NCBI GenBank assembly: GCA_003576705.1 | Contig: QOZS01000015.1 | Location: forward strand, 1 to 64,000 | Length of the DNA stretch: 64,000 nucleotides | DNA from: Desertibaculum subflavum | GTDB taxonomy: Bacteria > Pseudomonadota > Alphaproteobacteria > Ferrovibrionales > Ferrovibrionaceae | Reading direction: 5' to 3' | Shown: in pieces, positions 41,566 through 49,758 of the stretch | How the letters are laid out: each line of letters starts with the position of its first letter | Position numbering within the stretch: the stretch's first letter is position 1 | The notes under the pieces: model-generated | The model's input: only the letters and a program-made list of their open reading frames with translations | Told to the model about the DNA's origin: nothing | The model's database searches: none | Position numbers and translations under genes: made by a program

Positions 41566-42051
41566 ATGGACGATCTCGACCAAAAGATTCGAGAGCTCCT
41601 CGATACTGAAATTTTGGCCGACACGCGTGACGACCTGCTGGAGTTCAAGAAACAGCTGCTCGCCGGCAGGCTTCCGCAAGAGGACGCAGAATACGTTCGC
41701 GCTTTGCACGATCGCGTGATGGGGGGCTCTCGAGTTGTGCCTATCCCCCCTTCCGAGACTGCCTCAGCTGATCCGAAGGATCTTCACCTGCTAAAGGCTG
41801 AAAACGCGGAGCTTCGAAGGAAGGGCCGAATTGCCGTCGCGGAGCGGGATAAGCTTCGGGCACTCATTGCGGACCTCGAGGCCAATCGAGGGTATGAGAG
41901 CAACGCAACCGCCCGATTCGAGAAGGCGAAAAAAGCATTTGCGCGATTGTATCACCCGGACAATCAGCGGGGCACCACGATAGAGCGCGCAGTGCGAACT
42001 GAGATATTTAAAGAGTTCTGGGCGGAGTTGGAGAAGATCGAGAACGAGTAG
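41566..42051 (+). CDS. Small coiled-coil protein with J-domain-like end
   Basis: 161 residues. Helical N-terminus, a coiled coil at ~75-108 (HLLKAENAELRRKGRIAVAE), then FEKAKKAFARLYHPDNQRGT with the HPD motif of J-domains, followed by RTEIFKEFWAELEKIENE. The HPD suggests DnaK recruitment, but only the second half of a J-domain is recognisable. It follows rmuC by 73 nt in the same direction. Confidence 0.7.
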   Translation: MDDLDQKIRELLDTEILADTRDDLLEFKKQLLAGRLPQEDAEYVRALHDRVMGGSRVVPIPPSETASADPKDLHLLKAENAELRRKGRIAVAERDKLRALIADLEANRGYESNATARFEKAKKAFARLYHPDNQRGTTIERAVRTEIFKEFWAELEKIENE

Positions 42052-42165
42052 AATTCGCCGCGGACAACCTTGCCGGTAGAATTCAATCAGGTTGGAATGC
42101 CTTCGGGCTGGCCGGGTGAGCGTGCCCGTGTGGTCATGCGAGACGACCTTGGCGTGGGGCAGGGA

Positions 42166-43611
42166 ATGAAGCCACGAGCGTTGCCGACTGCTGTCGCCTT
42201 TTTGCTCGCATGCTCGGGACTTGGCGACGCCAGGTCGCAATCGGAAATGGATGCAGTGTCTCGGCTGCCGAAAGAGCAGCGGGATATGATCTTATCCGCA
42301 TGCTCGCTGAGCAAGTACAGCGGGCCTGCTGCCTATTACAGCTGCCTCGACAGACAGATTGCGGCGCTCCAAAAGAGCCCCAACCCGCCGACGGATCAGC
42401 TCTCCCGATTGTCTAAAGAAGAGCGCGATCTGATCTTGTCCGCGTGCTCTCTGAGCAAGTACAGCGGGCCGGCCGCTTATCATAGCTGTCTCGACAGACA
42501 GATTGCGGCGCTCCAAAAGAACCCCCTTGCGCCGACGGAACAGCTGTCTCGGCTGTCCAAGGAAGAGCGTGACATGATCTTGTCCGCATGCTCGCTGAGC
42601 AAGTACAGCGGGCCCGCTGCCTATTACAGCTGCCTCGACAGACAAGTCGCCGCCCTCGGAAGCGTGCGACAAGAGCCGCGCGGAGATAGGAAAATTGACC
42701 GACCTGGCCCTACTTCCATGCCAGCCGCTGGCAGTGCCGAAGTCGCAAAGGCCCAACGCGCGCTCAGCGAACTCGGCTACGATCCAGGTCCGGTCGATGG
42801 GCAATGGGGCCGCCGGACATATTCTGCACTCGTCCGGTTTCAATCGGACAAAGGGATTGTGCCTGCTGATGGCCATTTGTCAGCGGCAACACTCGAGGCG
42901 CTCGAAGCGGCAGTGGGCCAGCATCGAGCAAGTGCACGCAGTGCCGCGACTGCCGAAACGGAAAGGGCCCCATCGATAACCCCAGCACCGTCGCCTGCAA
43001 AGTGGGCAGCGATGAAGAGCAGGGTGCTCACGTCCGAAGGGTCTACGGATCAAGGGGCGCAGCGCGTGTTTGCCGCCGTCAAAGGAAGCATCTGGACGGT
43101 CATAGCTGGGAAAACAATCGCGGACGTCCAAGCCGTTCGAAATTTGGCACAAGGCTCGGCTGTCGCCGTGTCAGGACGGCTGCTACTTACGAACTGCCAT
43201 GTGCTCGATGGACGAGCCGTCTTGGTGCTAGTGCAAGGCGATGCGATTGACACTGCAAGCCTGGTCAGCAGCTCACCTGATACTGACCGCTGCATACTAA
43301 GAGCCAAGACGCTCACACTCCTGCCGATACGGTTCATCAGGTCCAGCAAGAGCGTTCAGATCGGCGAACGGGCCTACACAGTCGGTGCGCCAAGTGGTTT
43401 GGAACTGACTATCGGCGAAGGAATCGTCTCCGGGGTAAGGGCGAGAGCCGGAGTGACGTACCTTCAGTCGAGCGCGCCAATTTCGTCCGGATCTTCCGGC
43501 GGCGGTCTATTTGATGGTGAGGGCAAACTGATTGGTATAACTACATTCCGCATCCGCGATGGGCAGGCGCTGAACTTTGCCATAGCCGCTGACGAATACT
43601 GGCGAGATTGA
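42166..43611 (+). CDS. Lipoprotein-like serine protease with three 48-residue repeats and PG-binding domain
   Basis: 481 residues. Signal MKPRALPTAVAFLLACSG with a lipobox-like LLAC (Cys16). Residues 32-164 hold three near-identical repeats (LSKEERDMILSACSLSKYSG, then PAAYYSCLDRQIAALQ) with two Cys per repeat. A PG_binding_1 domain follows (AQRALSELGYDPGPVDGQWG, about 190-245), then a trypsin/S1C-type protease with His345 (LLTNCHVL), Asp372 or 374 (SPDTDRC) and Ser444 (SGSSGGGLF). ATG 42166 follows GGCAGGGA. Likely a periplasmic protease docked on peptidoglycan and the outer membrane. The repeats resemble short Cys-containing units preceding trypsin domains in other alphaproteobacteria. Confidence 0.85.
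   Translation: MKPRALPTAVAFLLACSGLGDARSQSEMDAVSRLPKEQRDMILSACSLSKYSGPAAYYSCLDRQIAALQKSPNPPTDQLSRLSKEERDLILSACSLSKYSGPAAYHSCLDRQIAALQKNPLAPTEQLSRLSKEERDMILSACSLSKYSGPAAYYSCLDRQVAALGSVRQEPRGDRKIDRPGPTSMPAAGSAEVAKAQRALSELGYDPGPVDGQWGRRTYSALVRFQSDKGIVPADGHLSAATLEALEAAVGQHRASARSAATAETERAPSITPAPSPAKWAAMKSRVLTSEGSTDQGAQRVFAAVKGSIWTVIAGKTIADVQAVRNLAQGSAVAVSGRLLLTNCHVLDGRAVLVLVQGDAIDTASLVSSSPDTDRCILRAKTLTLLPIRFIRSSKSVQIGERAYTVGAPSGLELTIGEGIVSGVRARAGVTYLQSSAPISSGSSGGGLFDGEGKLIGITTFRIRDGQALNFAIAADEYWRD
42259..42657 (+). repeat. Three in-frame 144-bp tandem repeats
   Basis: Units begin at 42259, 42403 and 42547 (the last truncated at 111 nt). They are near-identical in protein and very similar in DNA, with a few synonymous changes, indicating recent expansion or gene conversion inside the protease gene. 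Confidence 0.9.
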
Positions 43612-43666
43612 TCGGGCGACCGAAGGACTGGAACAGTCGCGAACTGAGGTCGTGACTGCGGCGGTG

Positions 43667-44369
43667 TTGCGGCTGCAGGCTCGCGCATGAAGGCGCGTTC
43701 GAGACGGATTGAGGTTGGGGAGCGTCACCCCGCTTACAGCCGGGCCTCACTATATTGCAGGTCAGCAGGAGGCGATGCCGATGGATGGGAACTGCTTGCT
43801 GATCGTCACAGCCGAAGTCGATCCGGAGATCGAGGCTGACTGGAACCGCTGGTACGATGAGATGCATCTGCCGGATGCACTCCGCTGTCCCGGCGTGTTG
43901 GCCGAGCGTCGCTTTGTCTCGAATGGAGCGATCAGCGAGTCCGACCGAGGAGAGCGCCGCGCGCTCGGCAAGACGCTCTATACGACCATCTACCGGTTGG
44001 CGTCGCCCGCGGCTGTATCGACACCAGAGTTCACTGCGATGCGAGGCTGGGGTCGCTTCACCCCGAATGTGCGATCGCGGAGCCGCGTGGTCGTCGCATT
44101 GGGCCAGGACGCGTCAGACTCACGTTGAATGACCATCACTTGCGAGTGCCGTGCTTCGGCTCCCTCGCGCGGCGGATCGAGACCACAAGGGGACCGGAAC
44201 AGTCGCGAACGGAGAATGTGCGGAATGGCAGCGCCGCATCATTCTCTCTCTGCCGCCGAAAGGCGTCTCCGCCGCGTCAAGCGGTCGCTAAGGGACCGGA
44301 ATTTCGCACCAATTCCGGCTTCTCCGAAATTCGAAAAAGTCCTTGTGTGTCAATGGGTTAGGTTGGCGG
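43667..44369. repeat. Dispersed ~0.7-kb repeat, copy A
   Basis: Shares near-continuous similarity with copy B (45682-46381) from AGGCTCGC-CATGA-GGCGCG through a TATATT -10-like box (43751), the small gene, and a downstream non-coding part ending TTAGGTTGGCGG. Copy C at 62833 matches the 5' part and gene but diverges soon after the gene. Confidence 0.85.
43781..44128 (+). CDS. Small dimeric alpha/beta-barrel protein (DUF4286/EthD-like), copy A
   Basis: 115 residues: CLLIVTAEVDPEIEADWNRW then YDEMHLPDALRCPGV, the beta-alpha pattern of ferredoxin-like barrels (DUF4286, EthD, antibiotic-monooxygenase fold), and ATPEF-like tail TPEFTAMRGWGRFTPNVRSR. Function unknown; such barrels often act on small organic molecules or detoxify. 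An ATG six bases earlier exists only in this copy; all three copies share the start MDGNC with GGAGG at proper distance, so I use 43781. About 90% identical to copy B. Confidence 0.85.
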   Translation: MDGNCLLIVTAEVDPEIEADWNRWYDEMHLPDALRCPGVLAERRFVSNGAISESDRGERRALGKTLYTTIYRLASPAAVSTPEFTAMRGWGRFTPNVRSRSRVVVALGQDASDSR

Positions 44370-44516
44370 GCAGGAAAGGATTCGAATTCTCAGTATCATC
44401 ATACAATCGCGCTGGAATGATGCGTTGTCGGGCGCTGTTTGCTACTGCCGTGGCCATGTTCTGGCTCCAAGGCATGATCGCCGAGATCGCGACCATCGCA
44501 TTCGGACGCTCGTAAC
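44129..44516. other. Downstream part of repeat A and gap
   Basis: 44129-44369 is the non-coding 3' part of repeat A, including GGACCGGAACAGTCGCGAAC at 44191-44210. 44370-44516 is unique and holds no recognised gene. Confidence 0.5.
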
Positions 44517-45725
44517 ATGGCGAAAAGACTGACACGCGAGGAGCTCCACGCCCTTGTCTGGGACAAGCCCATAACGCGGCTGGCGAAGGATTTCGGCCTG
44601 TCCGACGTCGCTCTTCACAAGATCTGCCGCAAACACAATGTCCCGACGCCTCCTCTCGGTTACTGGGCGAAGAAGGCCCATGGCAAGCCGGTGAGCAACA
44701 CGCCACTGCCGAAGGACGAGGGATCATCGGGCACCATTTTCATTCGCGAAGGCGCCGAGATATTCGAAAGCGAGGCGGTGTCAGCTTCCCGCGCACGAGT
44801 CCAAGAGCTTGCCGAGCGGCAGAGTGAGACGCCCGCCGAGACCAAAGACCCGATCCTGGAGCGCACCCTGGTCCAGCTGGCCAGAGCCAAACCGGATCGC
44901 ACCGGCATAGCGAAGGTCGATGGCAAGGGGCTGATCAGTGTGGCTGTCCGTCCTGAATCTGCTCAGAAAGCCGAACGATTGCTGAAGCTGCTGGTCGGCG
45001 CGGCTCGTGCGGCGGGGCTGACGCTGGAGGCAGCGAAGGAAGCCGCCGCATGGCACGTTGATGGCGATACGGTCACCTTTGAACTGGTCGAGGCTGTCGA
45101 TCGGATCGAGCATGTTCCCACCGCAGCGGAACTTGCCGCGTTGGCGAAATGGGAAGCCAAGCGCGAAGCCGATCGCAAGCGCTATGGCTATGTGAGCGAC
45201 TGGGGACGGCCGCACATCCCCAAGTGGGAGGAGCGGTTTCAGGGGCGCCTCTCCATCCGCCTCGAGGAGGTCCGGATCCGAACCGAGAACGAATATTGGG
45301 GCCCGGTGATCAGACGGGTCTTTTCCGACAGCAAGAGGCGCGACGTCGCCAAGTCGATCCCCACCATCCTGTCCACCATTGCTGCCATCGCGGTGGCCAA
45401 GCGCGAGAACCGCGCCGCAGATGAGCGGAGGCGACTGGCACGCGAGGAGGCCGAGCGCCGCCGCGTGGAAGCGGAGAGGCGGGCCGAGATCGAGCGGAAG
45501 CGGCGCGCGATGCTCGACAAGCTGATGTCCGAGCACGAGCAGATCGTTCGCTTCGAAGGTTATCTCGCGGCCCTCGAGGGATCGCTCAAAGGCGACGAGA
45601 GGCCTGAGCGTGTCGCACGCCTCATCATGTGGACCAGAGAGCGGCTGGAGAAGTTGCGGCAGGCCTCGGTGCCAGACTCGATTGAAGCCAGGCTCGCTCA
45701 TGAGGGCGCGTTCGAGACGGATTGA
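44517..45725 (+). CDS. HTH-containing conserved hypothetical protein
   Basis: 402 residues. N-terminus LTREELHALVWDKPITRLAK, then DFGLSDVALHKICRKHNVPT-PPLGYWAKK is a helix-turn-helix region typical of an uncharacterised proteobacterial family found in accessory regions. The middle is globular; residues ~305-345 form a charged coiled coil (EAERRRVEAERRAEIERKRR). The last dozen residues (ARLAHEGAFETD) are encoded by the first bases of repeat copy B, so the natural C-terminus may have been replaced. ATG 44517 is clear. Probable DNA-binding protein. Confidence 0.8.
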   Translation: MAKRLTREELHALVWDKPITRLAKDFGLSDVALHKICRKHNVPTPPLGYWAKKAHGKPVSNTPLPKDEGSSGTIFIREGAEIFESEAVSASRARVQELAERQSETPAETKDPILERTLVQLARAKPDRTGIAKVDGKGLISVAVRPESAQKAERLLKLLVGAARAAGLTLEAAKEAAAWHVDGDTVTFELVEAVDRIEHVPTAAELAALAKWEAKREADRKRYGYVSDWGRPHIPKWEERFQGRLSIRLEEVRIRTENEYWGPVIRRVFSDSKRRDVAKSIPTILSTIAAIAVAKRENRAADERRRLAREEAERRRVEAERRAEIERKRRAMLDKLMSEHEQIVRFEGYLAALEGSLKGDERPERVARLIMWTRERLEKLRQASVPDSIEARLAHEGAFETD

Positions 45726-46381
45726 GGTGGGGAGCGTCACCCCGCTGGCTGCCGGACCTCGTTATATTGCAGGCAGGCAGGAGGTGGCGCCGATGGATGG
45801 GAACTGCTTGTTGATCGTCACAGCCGAAGTCGACCCGGAAGTCGAGGCTGACTGGAACCGCTGGTACGATGAGGTGCATCTGCCGGATGCGCTCCGCTGT
45901 CCCGGCGTGTTGAGCGGGCGGCGCTTTGTCTCGAACGGATCCATCAGCGAGTCCGACCGAGGAGAGCGCCGCGCGCTCGGCAAGACGCTCTATACGACCA
46001 TCTATCGGTTGGCGTCGCCCCTGGCTGTATCGACACCGGAGTTCACCGCGATGCGAGGCTGGGGTCGCTTCACCCCGAATGTGCGATCGCAGACCCGCGT
46101 GGTCGTCGCATTGGGCCAGGACGCGTCAGACTCACGTTGAATGACCCCCACTTGCGAGTGCCGTGCTGCGACTTCCTCGCGCGGCTGATCGAGACCACAA
46201 GGGGACCGGAACAGTCGCGAACGGAGAACGTGCGGAATTGCAGCGCCGCATCATTCTCTCTCTGCCGCCGAAAGGCCTCTCCGCCGCGTCAAGCGGTCGC
46301 TAAGGGACCGGAATTTCGCACCAATTCCGGCTCCTCCGGAATTCGAAAAGTGCCTTGTGTGTCAACGAGTTAGGTTGGCGG
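45682..46381. repeat. Dispersed ~0.7-kb repeat, copy B
   Basis: Direct repeat of copy A, about 2 kb downstream. Its first ~45 nt form the 3' end of the HTH gene; then a TATATT box, the barrel gene and the same non-coding tail (GGACCGGAACAGTCGCGAAC at 46203-46222). Confidence 0.85.
45793..46140 (+). CDS. Small dimeric alpha/beta-barrel protein, copy B
   Basis: 115 residues, differing from copy A at only about ten positions (VLSGRRFVSNGSISES versus VLAERRFVSNGAISES). Same GGAGG-spaced start MDGNC. The stop lies before the shared downstream segment. Both copies appear functional; no frameshifts. Its promoter elements lie within the repeat, so the unit is a self-contained expression cassette. 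Confidence 0.85.
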   Translation: MDGNCLLIVTAEVDPEVEADWNRWYDEVHLPDALRCPGVLSGRRFVSNGSISESDRGERRALGKTLYTTIYRLASPLAVSTPEFTAMRGWGRFTPNVRSQTRVVVALGQDASDSR

Positions 46382-46587
46382 TGGGCGCAGTCTGGAGCGA
46401 ACCACGCTCTCGGCCTGATTCCCTGTTCGCTTCGCAGGGAACTGTCCAGAGATTTTTCTGTCGATATCAGGGAGGCGATCGCCATTTCTCCAACCAAACA
46501 GGGAATCGTGGAAGGCAGCACGGTTTCGGACGCGGCGGGCCGGCCGTGCTTTTCGGGCGCGTGTCCTCAGGCCAACCGCGTGAGTCA
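46141..46587. other. Non-coding tail of repeat B plus hairpin region
   Basis: After the repeat ends (46381), TTCCCTG (46419-46425) and CAGGGAA (46435-46441) form a 7-bp stem with 9-nt loop; AACAGGGAATCG recurs at about 46,497. No gene recognised. The hairpin is not followed by a T run. Confidence 0.4.
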
Positions 46588-47109
46588 CTAGGCTTGATTT
46601 CGTCTCCGGCCTCTTGCCGCAACAAGCGGGTACTCCGCGACGAACTCCAGGTGGGATTTGAAATCGAGATCGTGCCGGATCATCGTCTCGATAAGGAGAT
46701 TCCGGATGGCACGCACAATTTCGGTGTGCTCCGCCATATTCTTCGCGCGCTCAGCTTTGACAAGAAGCTCCTCCATCTGAGCCAGAATCTTCTTGTGCTC
46801 GCGCCTGCGTGCATGCACGCGCTCGAAACCGGTTGACAGGAGCACTTTTGCCTCGCTGACAAAATGGCTTGCCATCGCGGATTTCAGTTCGGCCACGGCG
46901 ATGCCGAAGCCCTGAGGGGGCAGATCGGTCACGAACCGGGAGAGCGCGTCACATTGCGCCACCAGCGCCCGATGCTCGCTGTCGATCTTCACGTTTCCCG
47001 TTTCAAGGCTCTTGAGCCAACCTATCGGCTTCAGGTTGCTCGCCTCATCAGGGCGACCCCCAAATTGGGTGTCATCCCTTTGAAGGAGCCGGTTCGTTCT
47101 CGAGTCCAT
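46588..47109 (-). CDS. Hemerythrin-like protein
   Basis: 173 residues with the four-helix O2/NO-binding hemerythrin pattern: His46 (DSEHRALV), His82 and Glu86 (SHFVSEAKVL), then HARRREH (His99, His105) and IRHDLDFKSH. The HxxxH and final Asp spacing differ from canonical bacteriohemerythrin, so metal binding may be altered. ATG 47109 has TTGGAGTGG upstream and overlaps the preceding NnrS-like gene by 38 nt in another frame. Placement in an NO/N2O locus fits a role in NO or O2 sensing or scavenging. Confidence 0.75.
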   Translation of the reverse strand: MDSRTNRLLQRDDTQFGGRPDEASNLKPIGWLKSLETGNVKIDSEHRALVAQCDALSRFVTDLPPQGFGIAVAELKSAMASHFVSEAKVLLSTGFERVHARRREHKKILAQMEELLVKAERAKNMAEHTEIVRAIRNLLIETMIRHDLDFKSHLEFVAEYPLVAARGRRRNQA

Positions 47110-48229
47110 CTTGACCACTCCAAAGCTGCGCTCGCCTGCGACCCGATTTGCGTGCCCCATCAAATACAACGGCTGCCAGACCTGCGATTGCGAGCAGGAC
47201 GACGGGGCCGCTCCAGAGCCGAGCAACCTCATGCCCGACCAGCCCGCCGCAAACGCGCATGAGCGTTCCCGTCTGAAGCAGCAGCAGCGGTACATACACA
47301 GCACCGTGGTATTGAATCCGACGCCGCGTGATCGCAGGCAGGATGATGAGCGCGTGACCAAACACCATCGAGAGCGCGAAGCCGATCAACACCGCGTGGA
47401 TCGCGACGTCGTAGGGCAAGCCAACCGATCGGTTTGCCGATAGGAGCAAGAGCAGTCCCGCCCCACCGAGCCAGCCATAGCCGCACAGCATGCAGACAGC
47501 GAAGAAGCGAGTCTCGCGCCGTTGTCGAACATTCCGGCGGGCAATGTCGTGAGGGAGCAGCCAGCTGGTCAGGAGGACGAGACCCGTGCCGAAAAGTACG
47601 GCACCGTCTGCCGCAACCAGCGCATTCTGCGCACCCGCAAGCAGAAGACCGGCCCCGAGGAGGAACACCCACTCGGCTCGTCGTGTTGGAATCAAAACCC
47701 TGCTCAGCTCCAGTCGCTCGCCCGCGACGGTCAGAATCGGGAAGGCAAGCCACCAACCCACAATCTCAGGCACCGACTGGCCGGAGAGCCAAAACACGTT
47801 GCCGGCGAGCCAGGCGATGGCGCCCAGTATCATCGCGCCGTGAAACACGGTCGGCTGGGACCGTGCGACGACGACGGAAGCAGCGACCAACACTACTGCG
47901 GCAATCACATAAAGCGCGGCGCCCGCCACCAATGGAAGCCCCGCCAGCAAGGCGAGCGTTCCGAGCCCGGCAGCGGCGGGGCAAGCGAACGCCCAAGGCC
48001 GCCCGAGTGCAATGGCTCGCTCCAGTCCGATCAGGGTGCCGAACATGCCCGATATGAGGAGCGGCCCGTGCAGCTCGGCCAGCGAACCGGTAGATAGCGG
48101 CCATCCGAGCCGGGTCATCCCGCCGAGAAGGCCGCTCATCAGCGCCATCCCGCCGAGCGCCATGAGCGCCAGGCGACCTCCGAGGCCGTGTCCGAGCGAA
48201 CGTGCTCTCGACAGTATTGTCCCATACAT
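47072..48229 (-). CDS. NnrS-like polytopic membrane protein
   Basis: 385 residues with about 11-12 hydrophobic helices. Conserved-looking His in ELHGPLLISGMFGTLIGLER, FHGAMILG and FALSMVFGHALIILPAITRR recall heme/copper-binding NnrS and related denitrification-associated proteins. It is a distinct subfamily from the NnrS at 61,393 (no SYGFRPFF start). It lies 26 nt downstream of the SufT-like gene, probably in one operon with it and the hemerythrin-like gene. Role in nitrosative stress tolerance is inferred from context. Confidence 0.75.
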   Translation of the reverse strand: MYGTILSRARSLGHGLGGRLALMALGGMALMSGLLGGMTRLGWPLSTGSLAELHGPLLISGMFGTLIGLERAIALGRPWAFACPAAAGLGTLALLAGLPLVAGAALYVIAAVVLVAASVVVARSQPTVFHGAMILGAIAWLAGNVFWLSGQSVPEIVGWWLAFPILTVAGERLELSRVLIPTRRAEWVFLLGAGLLLAGAQNALVAADGAVLFGTGLVLLTSWLLPHDIARRNVRQRRETRFFAVCMLCGYGWLGGAGLLLLLSANRSVGLPYDVAIHAVLIGFALSMVFGHALIILPAITRRRIQYHGAVYVPLLLLQTGTLMRVCGGLVGHEVARLWSGPVVLLAIAGLAAVVFDGARKSGRRRAQLWSGQDGLENEPAPSKG

Positions 48230-48255
48230 AGGGTTTGCCCTCGTTCCTCTCCCGG

Positions 48256-48579
48256 CTAGCCGCGCAACATGGCGCGGCCGCGGTCGCTTATCCGATCAGG
48301 GTGCCAGGGCGGCTCCCACACGAGACCCGCGACGATTTGCGTCGTGGCGCCGTAGCGATTGACCAACGCATCGCGCGCCTCGTCGAGTAGCAGCTCGCCG
48401 AGCGGGCAGGATCGGGTAGTCATCGTCAGCGACAGCTCGATGCCCTCAGGTGACCGTGCGGCGCGGTAGACGAGCCCAAGATCAACGATGCTGAGTCCGA
48501 CTTCCGGGTCGGTCACGCCTTGGAGGGCATCCAGGATCTCAGGGTCGAGAACGTCAGATGAGTTCGGTGTCTTGCCCAT
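48256..48579 (-). CDS. SufT/MIP18-like (DUF59) metal-sulfur assembly protein
   Basis: 107 residues: ALQGVTDPEVGLSIVDLGLV then LTMTTRSCPLGELLLDEARD, the DUF59 core with its conserved Cys, and VWEPPWHPDRISDRGRAML at the end. DUF59 proteins help mature Fe-S proteins; NosR in this locus carries Fe-S clusters, and several NO-response proteins need metal centres, so a local maturation role is plausible. Short, complete, with the NnrS-like gene 26 nt downstream. Confidence 0.88.
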   Translation of the reverse strand: MGKTPNSSDVLDPEILDALQGVTDPEVGLSIVDLGLVYRAARSPEGIELSLTMTTRSCPLGELLLDEARDALVNRYGATTQIVAGLVWEPPWHPDRISDRGRAMLRG

Positions 48580-48642
48580 GAGCCCATTTCAGCGTGGTCC
48601 GGGCTCAGCTTCTTTGGCCCGGAGCAAATACATGCACTTTTG

Positions 48643-49620
48643 TCAGCTGAGTCGGAGGAAGGCGATCGGGGGTCCCGGTCGCACGGTCACGCAGCCCATG
48701 GGCCCTGGCTGCACCACTTCGCCATCCAGCACGAAAGGGCGATGCGTCCTGAGTTTGATGCGGCCCGCGCGTCCGCTGCGGTAGCCGGACGCTTCCATCC
48801 AGGGGGCAGGCCTGCCGCGCAGCACCCGTGGCAGCGCCCGGATCAACCCGGATGCAGGCGCGCCCACGTTCAGCCATCGGATCAGACCATCGCCGTCGCC
48901 CCAGAAAGGCGACAGCCACGGCAGCAACCGGTCGAGCGCCGTCAGCAGGAGCAGAAACTGGCGATCGCCGGGGAGCAGCGACCCGTCGACCTGCACTGTG
49001 ATCGGCGCGCCGCCCAGGAAAGCTGTGCGGCCGCGCCCGCAGGTGGCGTGAAACACGTTGGCGGCGATGCCCCCGACGATACCGAGTTGACGCGTCAACC
49101 CGATCGCGTTGACGCGTCGACGCGTGAGCAACGTCCCGTCGAGGAACGCCGCCGCACCGAACAGGAAGCCGTGCAGGACCTCGCTCTCGCCTTCGCGCTC
49201 GATCTGCAACGGCGATTGCCAGACTGTGCTGGCGCGCAAGGCTTCGGCCGGTGTCTTGAGGATGCGGTCGATCGCATGGACCCGCGCGGTGGTCACGCCG
49301 AGCCGCAAGGCGACCAGGTTCGTGGTCCCGGATGGCAGCAGCACCAGCCTTGGGCGCGCGACATTGGGCGGAAGGCGCAGGACGGCCGAGGTGACGGCGG
49401 ACACGGTTCCGTCGCCGCCGTCAACGATCAGGTCCGTTGCGCCCTGCGCCGCCAGTGAGGCGACCTCGGCTCCGAGTTCGCCGCCGCCCCTATAGACCAG
49501 TCGAGGGATGCCTGGGTGGCGCGCCAGCGCGCGCTCGATCGCCGGATCCTGGCGATTGCGACCCGCGGCTGGATTGGTGACGACCGCCGCCCGGACGGGT
49601 CGCGGATGATAATGGAACAA
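48643..49620 (-). CDS. Diacylglycerol/lipid kinase-family protein
   Basis: 325 residues. DAGK catalytic domain with TNPAAGR near the N-terminus and nucleotide motif LIVDGGDGTVSAV (about 65-77), then LLPSGTTNLVALRLG. The C-terminal part (IKLRTHRPFVLDGEVV) is the usual second domain. Phosphorylates a lipid such as diacylglycerol or sphingosine-like base; substrate not determined. Divergent from the DUF1858 gene, with an FNR-like half-conserved box between. Its link to N2O respiration is unclear. Confidence 0.88.
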   Translation of the reverse strand: MFHYHPRPVRAAVVTNPAAGRNRQDPAIERALARHPGIPRLVYRGGGELGAEVASLAAQGATDLIVDGGDGTVSAVTSAVLRLPPNVARPRLVLLPSGTTNLVALRLGVTTARVHAIDRILKTPAEALRASTVWQSPLQIEREGESEVLHGFLFGAAAFLDGTLLTRRRVNAIGLTRQLGIVGGIAANVFHATCGRGRTAFLGGAPITVQVDGSLLPGDRQFLLLLTALDRLLPWLSPFWGDGDGLIRWLNVGAPASGLIRALPRVLRGRPAPWMEASGYRSGRAGRIKLRTHRPFVLDGEVVQPGPMGCVTVRPGPPIAFLRLS

Positions 49621-49670
49621 GGCAGCACCTCTTCGATGCCCGGAGCATGCCTGCCGTGCCGCGGTTCACT

Positions 49671-49684
49671 TTGACCCTGGACAA
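49671..49684 (+). promoter_or_regulatory. Possible Crp/Fnr-type half-conserved box
   Basis: TTGACCCTGGACAA fits TTGA-N6-(T)CAA with one mismatch, midway between the divergent lipid-kinase and DUF1858 genes. Weak on its own; the neighbouring Crp/Fnr gene makes it worth noting. Confidence 0.3.
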
Positions 49685-49758
49685 ACTGCCTGGAGTTTGC
49701 GCCGCACCAACGTTCCTCCGGTTGAATGGCCCATCCTGGCCGGGCAAGGAGCAGATCG

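Noticed and set aside
42259..42657. CRISPR-like array
   Set aside because: Regular 144-bp repeats are in-frame protein repeats with no spacers.
43667..44369. Insertion sequence
   Set aside because: No transposase and no terminal inverted repeats; classed as a dispersed repeat.
46419..46441. Rho-independent terminator
   Set aside because: 7-bp stem with 9-nt loop lacks a following T run on either strand at correct distance.
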